The notes below the pieces were generated by a model, which saw only the letters and a program-made list of their open reading frames with translations, was not told where the DNA came from and did no database searches. DNA of 64,000 bases from Mesorhizobium sp. M2A.F.Ca.ET.046.03.2.1 (GTDB taxonomy: Bacteria; Pseudomonadota; Alphaproteobacteria; Rhizobiales; Rhizobiaceae): the NCBI RefSeq assembly GCF_003952425.1, contig NZ_CP034449.1, positions 4,886,001-4,950,000 of the forward strand. The letters run 5' to 3'. The number at the start of each line of letters is the position of its first letter. Position 1 is the stretch's first letter. This document shows, one piece after another, positions 45,055-53,550 of the stretch. A program made the position numbers and the translations under genes.

Positions 45055-45093
45055 TTAACCATACCTAGCGCGATATGGTTAATGGCCTGTTAA
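45055..45093 (-). promoter_or_regulatory. CtrA-type binding site cluster upstream of flagellin 2
   Basis: TTAA-N7-TTAA, the full CtrA consensus, is at 45079 to 45093. Half-sites TTAACCAT occur at 45055 on the plus strand and at 45075 on the minus strand. The two half-sites form a 9-base inverted repeat with a 10-base spacer. They lie between the flagellin 1 terminator and the flagellin 2 start. Binding is inferred from the motif. Confidence 0.5.
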
Positions 45094-45150
45094 AAGTAGG
45101 CTTTGGAGACGTTAAGAAGCGAAGGTTGCGCGGGCCTTGAGCAAACGCAA

Positions 45151-45179
45151 ATCGGGCCACGCTTTTGGCGCGGCCCGAT
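45151..45179 (-). terminator. Intrinsic terminator after flagellin 1
   Basis: ATCGGGCCACGC and GCGCGGCCCGAT form a 12-pair stem with one wobble pair and a TTTTG loop, 27 bases after the stop. TTTGCGTTTGC follows on the minus strand. Confidence 0.8.
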
Positions 45180-45205
45180 GCTTTGACGTGGTCAGTATAG
45201 AACGA

Positions 45206-46204
45206 TCAGCCGCGGAAGAGCGACAGGATCGACTGCGACGAGCCGTTGGCGATCGACAGCGCCTGGACGCCGAGCTGCTGCTGAACCTGCAGCGCCTGGA
45301 GGCGGGTCGATTCCTTGTTCATGTCGGCATCTACGAGCTGGCCGACGCCGCGATCGATGGAGTCCATCAGGCTCGAGGTGAAGGTCTTCTGCAGGTCGAT
45401 CGAGCTCTTGGCGGCGCCGAGCTTGGTAGCGGCGGTCGTCATGGCCTTGAGCGCGATATCGACGACGTTCATCATCTCCTGAATCTGGCTGTCGCTGGCG
45501 CCCTTGCCCGTTGCCGAGTCGAAGATCTTCAGGCCGGCTACCGAGTAGGTGTCGCCGGCCGCCGCAGCCGCACCCAAGGTCGGGTTCTGTGCCGTGCCGA
45601 CGATGGCGCCGGTCGCGCCGACGTAGTTGGCGTCGAGGATACCCTTCTGCGTTCCCGCCGTGGTGCCGGCTTCATAAAGCTTGATGCTTTCCACGTTGAC
45701 GTCGATGGTCGAGATCGAAACCGAACCGGTGGCGCTGCGGTTGAAAGCCGAGACGATCTTGACGTCGGCAGCGGCGGTGGCGGTGCCGCTGTTCACGGAC
45801 AGCATGTTGGTGCCGGAGAAGGTGGCGCCATCGGCATAGGCCTTCAACTGGTCCTGAAGCGCTTTGATTTCGGTCTGGGTCTTCTCTTTCGAAGCGTCTG
45901 TCTGGCCGAACGAAGCAGTCAGCTTCTGCTGGATCTTGTTGATCGTGTCGATCGCACTGCTCATGCCGGTGTAGGCCGTGTCGACCTTCGAGGCGCCGAG
46001 GCCGAGAGCGTCCGAAACGGTGGACATGGCCTGGTTGTCGGAGCGCATCGTGGTGGCGATCGACCAGTAGGCGGCGTTGTCGGAAGCCTGAGAAACGCGA
46101 TAGCCCGTCGAGATGCGGGCCTGGGTGGTGTCGAGGTTCTTCTGGGTGGCGTTCAAGCTCTGCAGAGCGGTCAACGCCGAGGCGTTGGTCATGATACTGG
46201 CCAT
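45206..46204 (-). CDS. Flagellin 1 (ATG start)
   Basis: This filament protein has 332 residues, with the same conserved ends as flagellin 2 (LTALQSLNATQKNLDTTQARISTGYRVSQASDNAAYW and the C-terminal ALSIANGSSQSILSLFRG). It starts with ATG at 46204 behind an AGGG-type site. A hairpin lies 36 bases upstream in the leader. It is followed by its own terminator, so flagellin 1 and 2 are probably separate transcripts and can be expressed in different amounts. Confidence 0.94.
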   Translation of the reverse strand: MASIMTNASALTALQSLNATQKNLDTTQARISTGYRVSQASDNAAYWSIATTMRSDNQAMSTVSDALGLGASKVDTAYTGMSSAIDTINKIQQKLTASFGQTDASKEKTQTEIKALQDQLKAYADGATFSGTNMLSVNSGTATAAADVKIVSAFNRSATGSVSISTIDVNVESIKLYEAGTTAGTQKGILDANYVGATGAIVGTAQNPTLGAAAAAGDTYSVAGLKIFDSATGKGASDSQIQEMMNVVDIALKAMTTAATKLGAAKSSIDLQKTFTSSLMDSIDRGVGQLVDADMNKESTRLQALQVQQQLGVQALSIANGSSQSILSLFRG

Positions 46205-46239
46205 GGTACTCGTACCCTATTTTTACACGGATTTTTTGA

Positions 46240-46260
46240 CATACCGGCATGTCCGGTATG
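46240..46260 (-). promoter_or_regulatory. Hairpin in the flagellin 1 mRNA leader, possible FlbT site
   Basis: CATACCGG and CCGGTATG form an 8-pair stem with a 5-base loop, 36 bases before the ATG. An A-run, not a T-run, follows on the coding strand, so it is not a terminator. The loop and stem share CATGCCGG with the flagellin 2 leader (near 44980). Confidence 0.4.
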
Positions 46261-46416
46261 ACGGTGCGGCATCATGCCAATGATCTGTAAAACCCGATCA
46301 CCCGCCATCTGCGAGCAATATGCGGGCCAGTCCCTACCAAAGCGCTAAATCGCAGGGTTAATCGAAAATATATTGCGCAAAAATCGAGCGCGTATCCGGC
46401 GCCGGCCTCTGCGGCT

Positions 46417-47148
46417 TCAAGTGAAGGATCGCACCAGGCTGCCGACGAGAAGGTTCCAGCCGTCGATCAGCACGAAGAACAGGATCTTGAACGGCAGCGA
46501 CACCACCGTCGGCGGCAGCATCATCATGCCCATGGCCATGGTCACGGTGGCGACGATGAGGTCGATGACGAGGAAGGGCAGAACAATGAGAAAGCCGATC
46601 TCGAAGCCGCGGCGGATTTCCGAGATCATGAAGGCCGGCACCAGGATGCGCAGATCGACGGTCTCGCGCGAGACAGTCTGGCCACGCTCGCGGGCGAGGT
46701 CGGCGAAAAGGTCGAAGTCCTTGTCGCGCACATTGTGCAGCATGAAGTCGCGGAACGGACCGGAAATCTTCTCGAACGCCTCGCCTTGCGTGATCTGGTT
46801 GTCCATCAGCGGCTTCACGCCGGTGTTCCAGGCCTGGTCGAAGGTCGGCGCCATGACATAGAAGGTCATAAACAGCGACAGCGAGATCAGAATCAGGTTT
46901 GCCGGCGTCGACTGTAGGCCGATGCCGGCGCGCAGGATCGAGAAGGCGATGACGAAGCGGGTGAAGCTCGTCACCATGATGAGCAGGCCCGGCGCCACCG
47001 AAAGCACGGTCAGCAGGCCGAACATCTGGATCAGGTAGCCGACGGTCGTGCCGTCGGCCTTGCCGATGCCGCCGAGATCGAGCTGCTGGGCCGCGGCGAC
47101 GGAGGTGGTGACGACGATGAGCGCCGTGGCTATGAGGAACTTTCTCAT
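46417..47148 (-). CDS. fliP: Flagellar export gate protein FliP
   Basis: FliP (243 residues) is the main FliPQR pore subunit. It has a signal peptide (residues 1 to 20), and the family pattern FTRFVIAFSILRAGIGLQSTP, FMTFYVMAPTF and PAFMISEIRRGFEIGFLIVLPFLVIDLIV is intact. It overlaps fliL by 4 bases and is the last gene of the flgB-to-fliP operon, followed by the flagellin 1 promoter region. Confidence 0.95.
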   Translation of the reverse strand: MRKFLIATALIVVTTSVAAAQQLDLGGIGKADGTTVGYLIQMFGLLTVLSVAPGLLIMVTSFTRFVIAFSILRAGIGLQSTPANLILISLSLFMTFYVMAPTFDQAWNTGVKPLMDNQITQGEAFEKISGPFRDFMLHNVRDKDFDLFADLARERGQTVSRETVDLRILVPAFMISEIRRGFEIGFLIVLPFLVIDLIVATVTMAMGMMMLPPTVVSLPFKILFFVLIDGWNLLVGSLVRSFT

Positions 47149-47639
47149 TCGAGCAGCATCGTCCTGACGAGAACCTGTTTGACGTGGCCGCCGCTGCGCA
47201 GCGCCGCGCGCTCATCGAGATCGGCCTTGAGATGCTGGTAGCCGCTGGCGCCTTCGATCTGATGCAGCTTGATCGTGCGCACGAAGGCGAGCAGATCCTG
47301 GTGGATCTGCTCGGTCACTTCCGGCGGCTGCGGTGCGTCATAGAGAACCGATGCCTCCAGCCGGATCCAGACGTCCGACGGCGAGGCGAGATTGGTGGTG
47401 ATCGGCGCCAACTGAGCCAGCGTCGGCCCGGCAGCGGCCTTGCCGGCTTCGCCGGTCTTCTCCGCCTTGCCGGTATTCTCCGGCGCCGCGGGCACTGGCG
47501 CCGGCGTCTCGCCCTGCTTGAGATAGCCGCCGGAAACCCAGCCCATGCCGATGGCCGCGCCCGTCATGACCAGCAGGATGGCGAGCTGGATCACCAGGGA
47601 AGGTCCCTTCTTGGGCTGGACCTGCTCAACATTGGCCAT
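47145..47639 (-). CDS. fliL: Basal body-associated protein FliL
   Basis: FliL (164 residues) is a single-pass inner-membrane protein that supports the stator and motor output. The transmembrane helix is at about residues 15 to 33. A Pro, Ala and Lys-rich linker is followed by the periplasmic domain (LASPSDVWIRLEASVLYD, then FLIL-type C-terminal segment). It overlaps fliP by 4 bases. Confidence 0.93.
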   Translation of the reverse strand: MANVEQVQPKKGPSLVIQLAILLVMTGAAIGMGWVSGGYLKQGETPAPVPAAPENTGKAEKTGEAGKAAAGPTLAQLAPITTNLASPSDVWIRLEASVLYDAPQPPEVTEQIHQDLLAFVRTIKLHQIEGASGYQHLKADLDERAALRSGGHVKQVLVRTMLLE

Positions 47640-47657
47640 CGCAGCGTTCTCCCGGCC

Positions 47658-48356
47658 CTAGAAAGGAAGAACCTGGTCGAGGACCTGCTGGCCATAGGCC
47701 GGCTGCTGGACCTCGCTTGCACGGCCGCGGCCGCCATAGGAGATGCGCGCTTCCGCGATGCGCTCGTAGGGGATGGTGTTCTCCGCGCCGATGTCGGATG
47801 GACGAACCATGCCGGCGATGGTGAGGACCCGCAGTTCGTAGTTGACGCGGACCTCCTGTGAGCCCCTGATCATCAGATTGCCGTTGGGCAGCACCTCCGT
47901 CACGACGGCGGCGACGTTGAGCTCGATGTCTTCCGAGCGCTTGATCTCGCCGTCGGCATTGGTCTCCGTGCTGGAGCTCAAGCCAGCGTCGCCCTTGCCG
48001 CTGGTGCTCTTGCCGTCCCATCCGAGCGTGACGTCATAGCCGAGCTTGCGCGCGGCGGTGCGGCTGCGATCGTTCTGGTTCTTGAAATTAGCCCTGTCGT
48101 TGAGCTTGATGTTGACGGTCAGGATGTCGCCGGCGCGCAAGGCGCGCGGATCGGTGAAGAGCCGGCTCTGGCGGTCGTCCCACAGTGAAAATTTCTTCGG
48201 CCGCGAGGCAGGCGGCTCGGGATAGGTGTAAGGGCCGGAGGCACCGATGCCGGAACCGACGGGTGACATAGCAGGCTCCCGGCCGATCTCCTTGAAATTG
48301 GTGCCGCAGCCGGACAACCCCGCAACCGCGACGAGGACAAAGAACTTCAACTTCAT
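47658..48356 (-). CDS. flgH: L-ring protein FlgH
   Basis: FlgH (232 residues) forms the outer-membrane L ring. The signal peptide ends in a lipobox (LSGC, Cys at about 17), so it is a lipoprotein. The domain has SLWDDRQSRLFTDPRALRAGDILTVNI and the C-terminal VRPSDIGAENTIPYERIAEARISYGGRG, typical of FlgH. It overlaps motE by 4 bases. Confidence 0.95.
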   Translation of the reverse strand: MKLKFFVLVAVAGLSGCGTNFKEIGREPAMSPVGSGIGASGPYTYPEPPASRPKKFSLWDDRQSRLFTDPRALRAGDILTVNIKLNDRANFKNQNDRSRTAARKLGYDVTLGWDGKSTSGKGDAGLSSSTETNADGEIKRSEDIELNVAAVVTEVLPNGNLMIRGSQEVRVNYELRVLTIAGMVRPSDIGAENTIPYERIAEARISYGGRGRASEVQQPAYGQQVLDQVLPF

Positions 48357-48973
48357 GACGGATCAACCCTTCGCGCCGCGCTGGCCATGATGCCGGTGAG
48401 CGTCGCCGCCGCCTTCTGGTCCATTTCATTCAGGATGACGCCGGCCTTGCGCGAATCGAGCTTCATCAGGATGGCCGCCGCGAGCTCGGCATTGACCATC
48501 GCCAGCCGCTCGGCGGCGGCGTCCGGCTTCATGCCGGCATAGATCTTGACGACGCCGTCCTCGGCGCGCGCCAGGAACACTTCGCGGCGCTTCAGCCACT
48601 CTTCATATTCGGCTTTCTTCGCCTCCAGCGCTTTCATGCGCTCGTCGATGCCGGCCTGCAGCTGCTTCAGCTCTTCCGCCTGCAGGGCGTAGCGGCGGTC
48701 GCGCGCGGCATCCGCGATGTTTGAGCAGAAGCGCTGGACCTCGCTTTCGTCAGGCGCTTTCCCGACCGCAAGTCCAACCGGCTGGGCCGATGCCGTCTCG
48801 CGCGTGAGTTGGGCCGGCTGAGCCGGCGCCTGACCGCCGGGCAATACCTGGCGCACTTCATCCGCACGGACCGCGCCGCCCGCCAACGCGACGATCGCGC
48901 TAATGGCGAGGAGTCCGGTCACGGGGTGAAGTCTTGGGCGGCGATGCAGTGTCGAGGAGAGGAGCGCGATCAT
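48353..48973 (-). CDS. motE: MotC chaperone MotE
   Basis: MotE (206 residues) is described in Sinorhizobium as a periplasmic chaperone needed for stable MotC. It has a signal peptide (about residues 20 to 37), and then a coiled coil (YALQAEELKQLQAGIDERMKALEAKKAEYEEWLKRRE) and the conserved C-terminal MKLDSRKAGVILNEMDQKAAATLTGIM segment. It lies between flgI and flgH and overlaps flgH by 4 bases. Confidence 0.9.
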   Translation of the reverse strand: MIALLSSTLHRRPRLHPVTGLLAISAIVALAGGAVRADEVRQVLPGGQAPAQPAQLTRETASAQPVGLAVGKAPDESEVQRFCSNIADAARDRRYALQAEELKQLQAGIDERMKALEAKKAEYEEWLKRREVFLARAEDGVVKIYAGMKPDAAAERLAMVNAELAAAILMKLDSRKAGVILNEMDQKAAATLTGIMASAARRVDPS

Positions 48974-48981
48974 CGGCGTGC

Positions 48982-50220
48982 CTATTGGAGGACCAGGTCG
49001 GCCTGCAGGGCGCCGGCAGATTTGATGCCTTGCAGGATGGCGATGATGCCGTCCGGCTTCACGCCGAGGCGATTGAGGCCGGAGACAAGCGTTTCGAGAT
49101 CGGGGCCATCGAGCACGGCGACGCGGGCGTTGGGCCGGCTCGCATCGATGGCCGTGGACGGTTCCACCGCGGTCTCACCTCTGGAGAAGGGTTCAGGCTG
49201 AACGATCCGAGGCGCTTCGGTGATGCGTACGGTAAGCGTGCCGTGGCTGATCGCCACGCGCGAGATCCTGACATTGTTGCCGATGACGATGGTTCCGGTG
49301 CGCTCGTCGATGACGACGCGGGCAGGGGAATCCGACTCGACGACGAGGTTTTCGATCTCGGCATAGAAGCGCGCGGCGGAGACATTCTTCGGCCGCCTGA
49401 TCTGCACGGTGCGGGCATCGCGCTCGGCGGCGACCCGCATGCCGAAGCGCTGCGAGGTGTAGTCGTTGACGGCGTCGGCGATGCGGATGGCGGTCGAGAA
49501 ATCGGGATTGCGCAATTGCAATGTCAACACGCCCTGGTCGTCGAACTCGGCCGGAACGGCGCGCTCTACGATCGCGCCGTTGGGCACGCGGCCGGCGGTC
49601 GGCACGCCTTGCGTGAGTTCCTCGGCCTGACCCTTGGCGGTGAAGCCGCCGACAATCACCGAGCCTTGCCCGACGGCATAGATCTCGCCATCGGCCGCCT
49701 TCAGCGGCGTCATCACCAGCGTGCCACCGGCGAGCGAGGTGGCGTCGCCCATCGACGAGACGTCGATGTCGATGCGGGCGCCGGACTGGACGAAGGGCGG
49801 CATGTTGGCGGTGACGATGACGGCGGCCACGTTCTTGGCGCGCGCGCTGCCGCCTTCGGTGGCGATGCCGAGATTCTCCAGCATGGCGCGGATCGACTGC
49901 TCGGTGAAGGGCGAGTTGCGCAGGCTGTCGCCGGTGCCGGCAAGGCCGATGACCAGGCCGTAGCCGACGAGCTGGTTGTCGCGCGCGCTCTGCAACTGAG
50001 CAATGTCCTTGATGCGCGCGGCCACCTGGCCGGGCGGCAGCGTGCTTGGTCCGGTGGAAACGCGGAACATGCGCTGGGTCGTCGCCGGATCATATTCCGG
50101 ATCGTCGTAGACGCCGCCGTTCTTCTGCGCGAGCTCGCGTTTGGCCTTGGGCGTCAGCCCATCCGCCAAAGCCGGCTGAATGCCGATGGCCGCCGCGAGC
50201 AGAAGGACAAGGGCGCGCAT
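48982..50220 (-). CDS. flgI: P-ring protein FlgI
   Basis: FlgI (412 residues) makes the periplasmic P ring. A signal peptide covers residues 1 to 19. The mature part has RIKDIAQLQSARDNQLVGYGLVIGLAGTGDSLRNSPFTEQSI near its start, a strong family mark. The ATG at 50220 overlaps the flgA stop by one base (TGATG), so translation is coupled with flgA, its chaperone. Confidence 0.95.
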   Translation of the reverse strand: MRALVLLLAAAIGIQPALADGLTPKAKRELAQKNGGVYDDPEYDPATTQRMFRVSTGPSTLPPGQVAARIKDIAQLQSARDNQLVGYGLVIGLAGTGDSLRNSPFTEQSIRAMLENLGIATEGGSARAKNVAAVIVTANMPPFVQSGARIDIDVSSMGDATSLAGGTLVMTPLKAADGEIYAVGQGSVIVGGFTAKGQAEELTQGVPTAGRVPNGAIVERAVPAEFDDQGVLTLQLRNPDFSTAIRIADAVNDYTSQRFGMRVAAERDARTVQIRRPKNVSAARFYAEIENLVVESDSPARVVIDERTGTIVIGNNVRISRVAISHGTLTVRITEAPRIVQPEPFSRGETAVEPSTAIDASRPNARVAVLDGPDLETLVSGLNRLGVKPDGIIAILQGIKSAGALQADLVLQ

Positions 50221-50744
50221 CACGAAGCGCCGACCTTGATGGTGCCGTCGGCCATCACCGTGCCGGAGATGATCTTGCCGCTGTCGATGTTGCGGATCTT
50301 GATCTGGTCGCCGGCAGCGCCTGGCTGCAGCGTGACGCAGGCCGCCGAAATGGTGAGCGCGCCGGCGGTGAAATAGACCTGCACGGAAGCGCCCTGTTCG
50401 ACCAGCCAGGCGTCGCGGATAGCGGTGACCGGGATGTAGCGGCCGGGCAGTAGCGTGCGCTTGGCGACCTTGCCCTGAAGCTCCTCGGAGCGCGTCGCCA
50501 TGCCGTCCGGCTTATGCTTGCCGGGTATGAGCGTCACCTGCTTGAGCGAGGCGGATTCGATTGTCTCACCGGGATAGATGACCCGGTTGGGGATCAGCAC
50601 GGCCTCGCCGACCGCCTGGCCAGCGACGATCTGGTTCGCCGACTGGCCGGTGGTGTCCTGCGCGATAGCCGGCGTGCCGGCGGCCACCAGGACGGTGGCC
50701 AGCACGGCGCGGCGGAGTGCGGAGGAGATCGGCCCGGCCATCAT
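50220..50744 (-). CDS. flgA: P-ring assembly chaperone FlgA
   Basis: FlgA (174 residues) is the periplasmic chaperone for FlgI polymerisation. It has a signal peptide (residues about 8 to 28) and the SAF-type domain (GETIESASLKQVTLIPG, then RTLLPGRYIPVTAIRDAWLVEQGASVQVYF). Two adjacent ATGs are possible at 50744 and 50741. It overlaps flgI by one base. Confidence 0.93.
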   Translation of the reverse strand: MMAGPISSALRRAVLATVLVAAGTPAIAQDTTGQSANQIVAGQAVGEAVLIPNRVIYPGETIESASLKQVTLIPGKHKPDGMATRSEELQGKVAKRTLLPGRYIPVTAIRDAWLVEQGASVQVYFTAGALTISAACVTLQPGAAGDQIKIRNIDSGKIISGTVMADGTIKVGAS

Positions 50745-50747
50745 CCG

Positions 50748-51536
50748 TTACCTGATGTTCTTGGAGACAACCGAGGCCATGTCGTCGGCGGCCTGGATGA
50801 CCTTGGAGTTCATTTCATAGGCGCGCTGCGCCGAGATCAGCTCGGTGATTTCCTTGACCGGGTCGACGTTGGATGATTCCAGATAACCCTGCTGGATCGT
50901 GGCGAAGCCGGGGTCTCCAGGGACGCCGACATTGGCCGGGCCCGAGGCAGCCGTTTCCTGGAAGAGGTTGTCGCCGAGCGGGGCCAGGCCCGCCTCGTTG
51001 GCGAAATTGGCGATCTGGAGCTGTCCGAGAAGCTGGAGGTCAGTCTGACCGTCCAGGCGGGCAAAGACCTGGCCGGTCTTGTTGACGATAACCTCGATGG
51101 CGTCGGTCGGCACGGTGATGGCCGGGATGACGTTGGCGCCGTCCACCGTCACGAGCTGGCCGGTGGCGTTGGTGTTGAAGGCGCCGGCGCGGCTGTAGAG
51201 CGTGCCGCCGTCGGCGCCCTCGATCTGGAACCAGCCCCTGCCGGTCAACGCCAGGTCGAAGCTGTTGCCGGTGCTGGCCAGTTCGCCCTGCGTGTGGACG
51301 TTGCGCACGGCGGTCGTCTTGACGCCAAGACCGATCGAAACGCCTTCCGGCACCAGCGAGGTGTTGGAACGGTTGGGCACGCCTTGCGTGCGGTCGACCT
51401 GGTAGAGCAGGTCGGAGAATTCGGCCCGCGCCCGCTTGTAGCCGGTGGTGTTGATGTTGGCGATGTTGTTGGCGATGACTTCCAGGTTGGTCTGCTGGGC
51501 GTTCATGCCGGTGGCGGCGATGGCGAGTGCTTTCAT
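50748..51536 (-). CDS. flgG: Distal rod protein FlgG
   Basis: FlgG (262 residues) forms the distal rod. The N-terminal [34 protein letters not shown] and C-terminal [38 protein letters not shown] sequences are diagnostic of the rod and hook family, and the length matches FlgG rather than FlgF or FlgE. It lies between fliE and flgA. Confidence 0.95.
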   Translation of the reverse strand: MKALAIAATGMNAQQTNLEVIANNIANINTTGYKRARAEFSDLLYQVDRTQGVPNRSNTSLVPEGVSIGLGVKTTAVRNVHTQGELASTGNSFDLALTGRGWFQIEGADGGTLYSRAGAFNTNATGQLVTVDGANVIPAITVPTDAIEVIVNKTGQVFARLDGQTDLQLLGQLQIANFANEAGLAPLGDNLFQETAASGPANVGVPGDPGFATIQQGYLESSNVDPVKEITELISAQRAYEMNSKVIQAADDMASVVSKNIR

Positions 51537-51546
51537 GACGCGGTTC

Positions 51547-51876
51547 CTAGATACTCATGCGACTGATCTCGAGGTAAGCCGAGACGACCTTGTCGCGGAT
51601 GGCGATGGTCGTCTGCAGCGCCTGCTGGGCGCTCAACACCGCATCGACAACCTGACGGGTGTCGGCGTCGCCCTTGAGCGCCTGTATCGACATCTGCTCG
51701 GCACCCTGCAGCGTGTTGACGGTCTTCGTCGCGGCCTGGCTGAGGACGTCGGCGAAGCTGCTGCCGATGCTTTCGCTGGCCTGCGTCCCGACACCGCCTT
51801 GAAGCAGGCCCGGCGCGGCCGAGTCGGTGCCGTCGATTGCCGGTTTGAACTGTAGTGCCCCAATACCGCCAATCAT
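51547..51876 (-). CDS. fliE: MS ring-rod junction protein FliE
   Basis: FliE (109 residues) joins the MS ring to the rod and is an early export substrate. The C-terminal pattern [41 protein letters not shown] is typical. It shares one base with the flgC stop, so it is coupled to flgC. Confidence 0.93.
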   Translation of the reverse strand: MIGGIGALQFKPAIDGTDSAAPGLLQGGVGTQASESIGSSFADVLSQAATKTVNTLQGAEQMSIQALKGDADTRQVVDAVLSAQQALQTTIAIRDKVVSAYLEISRMSI

Positions 51877-52292
51877 TACTGGTTCCTCATCAGGTCGATG
51901 GTCATGGAAATCAGATCGCGAGCCTGCTTGATGACTTGCAGGTTGGCTTCATAAGAGCGGTTCGCCTCGCTCATGTCGGCCATTTCGACCAATGTGTTGA
52001 CGTTGGGCATCTTGACGTACCCTTTGGCGTCGGCGGCTTCGTTGCCGGGCTGGAATTCGATCGGGAAATCCGAAGGATCGCGATTGATGCCGCTCACTTC
52101 CACCAGCGAGCCGCCGGTTGCGCGGTCGACCTCGGATTGAAAGGTGATCGTCTTGCGGCGATAGGGATCGGCGCCGGGCGTGCTGCCGGTCGACTGGGCG
52201 TTGGCGAGGTTTTCCGAGACCACGCGCAGGCGCTCAGACTGGGCACCAAGGCCGGAGGCCGCGACTTTGAGGGCTGCGGTGAGGGCGTCCAT
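51876..52292 (-). CDS. flgC: Proximal rod protein FlgC
   Basis: FlgC (138 residues) is a proximal rod subunit. The N-terminal [28 protein letters not shown] and the C-terminal [37 protein letters not shown] are clear family marks. It lies two bases after flgB and overlaps fliE by one base. Confidence 0.94.
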   Translation of the reverse strand: MDALTAALKVAASGLGAQSERLRVVSENLANAQSTGSTPGADPYRRKTITFQSEVDRATGGSLVEVSGINRDPSDFPIEFQPGNEAADAKGYVKMPNVNTLVEMADMSEANRSYEANLQVIKQARDLISMTIDLMRNQ

Positions 52293-52294
52293 GG

Positions 52295-52675
52295 TCAGCT
52301 CTTCACCACCATCGTCATCATCGAATGGAAGGCCTTGACGATCGCCGTGTTGAGCTCGAAGGAGCGGCGAACCTCGCCGGCTTTCATCAGCTCCTGCTCG
52401 AGAACGACGGTGTTCTTCGACGGCATGATCGCGCCGTCTGGATCCTCCGGCTTGACGTTGAAGCCGGCATTGGTGGTTTCGGCGCCGAGATGGCCCGTCT
52501 GCGTGGCAGCCAGCGTCACCGCGGTGCGGTCGAGGACCTTTTCGAACGGCTCGACATCATTGGCCGTATAGCCCGGCGTGTTGGCATTGGCGATGTTGGA
52601 GGCAATCGCCGACTGGCGCACGGTCAGCCATTGCGACTGCCGCGTGGCAAGGTCGAAAAGATTTACGGGTTCCAT
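52295..52675 (-). CDS. flgB: Proximal rod protein FlgB
   Basis: FlgB (126 residues) is the first proximal rod subunit. Conserved features are [36 protein letters not shown] and the C-terminal [23 protein letters not shown]. The ATG at 52675 is chosen because the frame continues upstream only into non-conserved sequence. It follows the unknown membrane protein after 86 bases. Confidence 0.93.
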   Translation of the reverse strand: MEPVNLFDLATRQSQWLTVRQSAIASNIANANTPGYTANDVEPFEKVLDRTAVTLAATQTGHLGAETTNAGFNVKPEDPDGAIMPSKNTVVLEQELMKAGEVRRSFELNTAIVKAFHSMMTMVVKS

Positions 52676-52761
52676 GGGAATCTCCCGGACAAGTACGCAC
52701 AAGACTAGGCGGCCAGTCTTGCGCGGACCTTGCGCGGGCGGGGCTGTACGGCCCGGCTCCG

Positions 52762-53550
52762 TTACTTCGAGAGCTGGATCACCTTGTCTGTGCTGGTGAC
52801 GATCACCCACTTGCCGCCGCGCTGCTCGATCGAGGCGACGCGGCTCGAATCCGGCAGGACGGAGCCGCGCTGAACGACCCACAGACCCGTATCGTCCTCG
52901 ATCATGGCGCGGCCGTTGGCGACATGCACCATCTTGAATTCGGAAGCGGCGGCCGGGAAGGGCTGGTCGGCGGGCGGCGGGGCGGGATCATCCTGCACCG
53001 TGCCGGTCGCAAACAGGTCGATATCGGGATTGGGAACGTCCTTGGCCGTCAGCGGTCCGCTGCGTTGAGCCACAACGCCACCGCCCTCACGTCCGGAATT
53101 GCTGCCGCTGCCGCCGAACTTGATGGTCTGGACGCCGAACTGCTCCTGGTTGAAGAAGATGTACCAGGGGAACAACGCACAGATGAGGCCGAGCGTGATG
53201 CCGAGCGCGGCGATGACGAAATCGCTGCGGCGGTCGGCGCTCCTGTCGGCCAGGCGCGGGAACTGGGCTTTCGGTGGCTCCGGCCACTCGGTGCGGGGAA
53301 AAAGCCCGTCGAGCACGGAATCGCGGCTGGCCTGCGCGACATCGGCGCTCCCGGCGGCGGATTTCCGCGGCGGATGCTGCCTGTCGGCTCTGTTCAGCAG
53401 AGCCGCTGTCTTCTGTGTCTTGGCATTCGCGACCTTGTCATTGGCGGATCTTGCCGCGTCGGCCTCGGCCCTTTCCGCCGCCTCGGCCTCGGCAAGCATG
53501 TCGCGCAACATGCGCTCGGTATATTGGAGCTCAGTCTCCTTGATCGCCAT
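52762..53550 (-). CDS. Unknown membrane protein inside the flagellar operon
   Basis: This 262-residue protein has a charged helical N-terminus (ETELQYTERMLRDMLAEAEAAERAEADAARSAND), one transmembrane helix (about residues 110 to 132, FVIAALGITLGLICALFPWYIFF) and a periplasmic domain of about 120 residues that ends in repeated beta-like strands (VHVANGRAMIEDDTGLWVVQRGSVLPDSSRVASIEQRGGKWVIVTS). It overlaps fliI by 20 bases. I know no function for it; the topology would suit a protein linking the cytoplasmic motor side to the periplasm. Confidence 0.7.
   Translation of the reverse strand: MAIKETELQYTERMLRDMLAEAEAAERAEADAARSANDKVANAKTQKTAALLNRADRQHPPRKSAAGSADVAQASRDSVLDGLFPRTEWPEPPKAQFPRLADRSADRRSDFVIAALGITLGLICALFPWYIFFNQEQFGVQTIKFGGSGSNSGREGGGVVAQRSGPLTAKDVPNPDIDLFATGTVQDDPAPPPADQPFPAAASEFKMVHVANGRAMIEDDTGLWVVQRGSVLPDSSRVASIEQRGGKWVIVTSTDKVIQLSK

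Noticed and set aside
46240..46260. Hairpin as terminator of fliP
   Set aside because: It is about 160 bases after fliP and is followed by an A-run on the coding strand, so it fits a leader element better.
45137..46261. 374-codon plus-strand frame opposite flagellin 1
   Set aside because: Antisense to flagellin with no domain; shadow frame.
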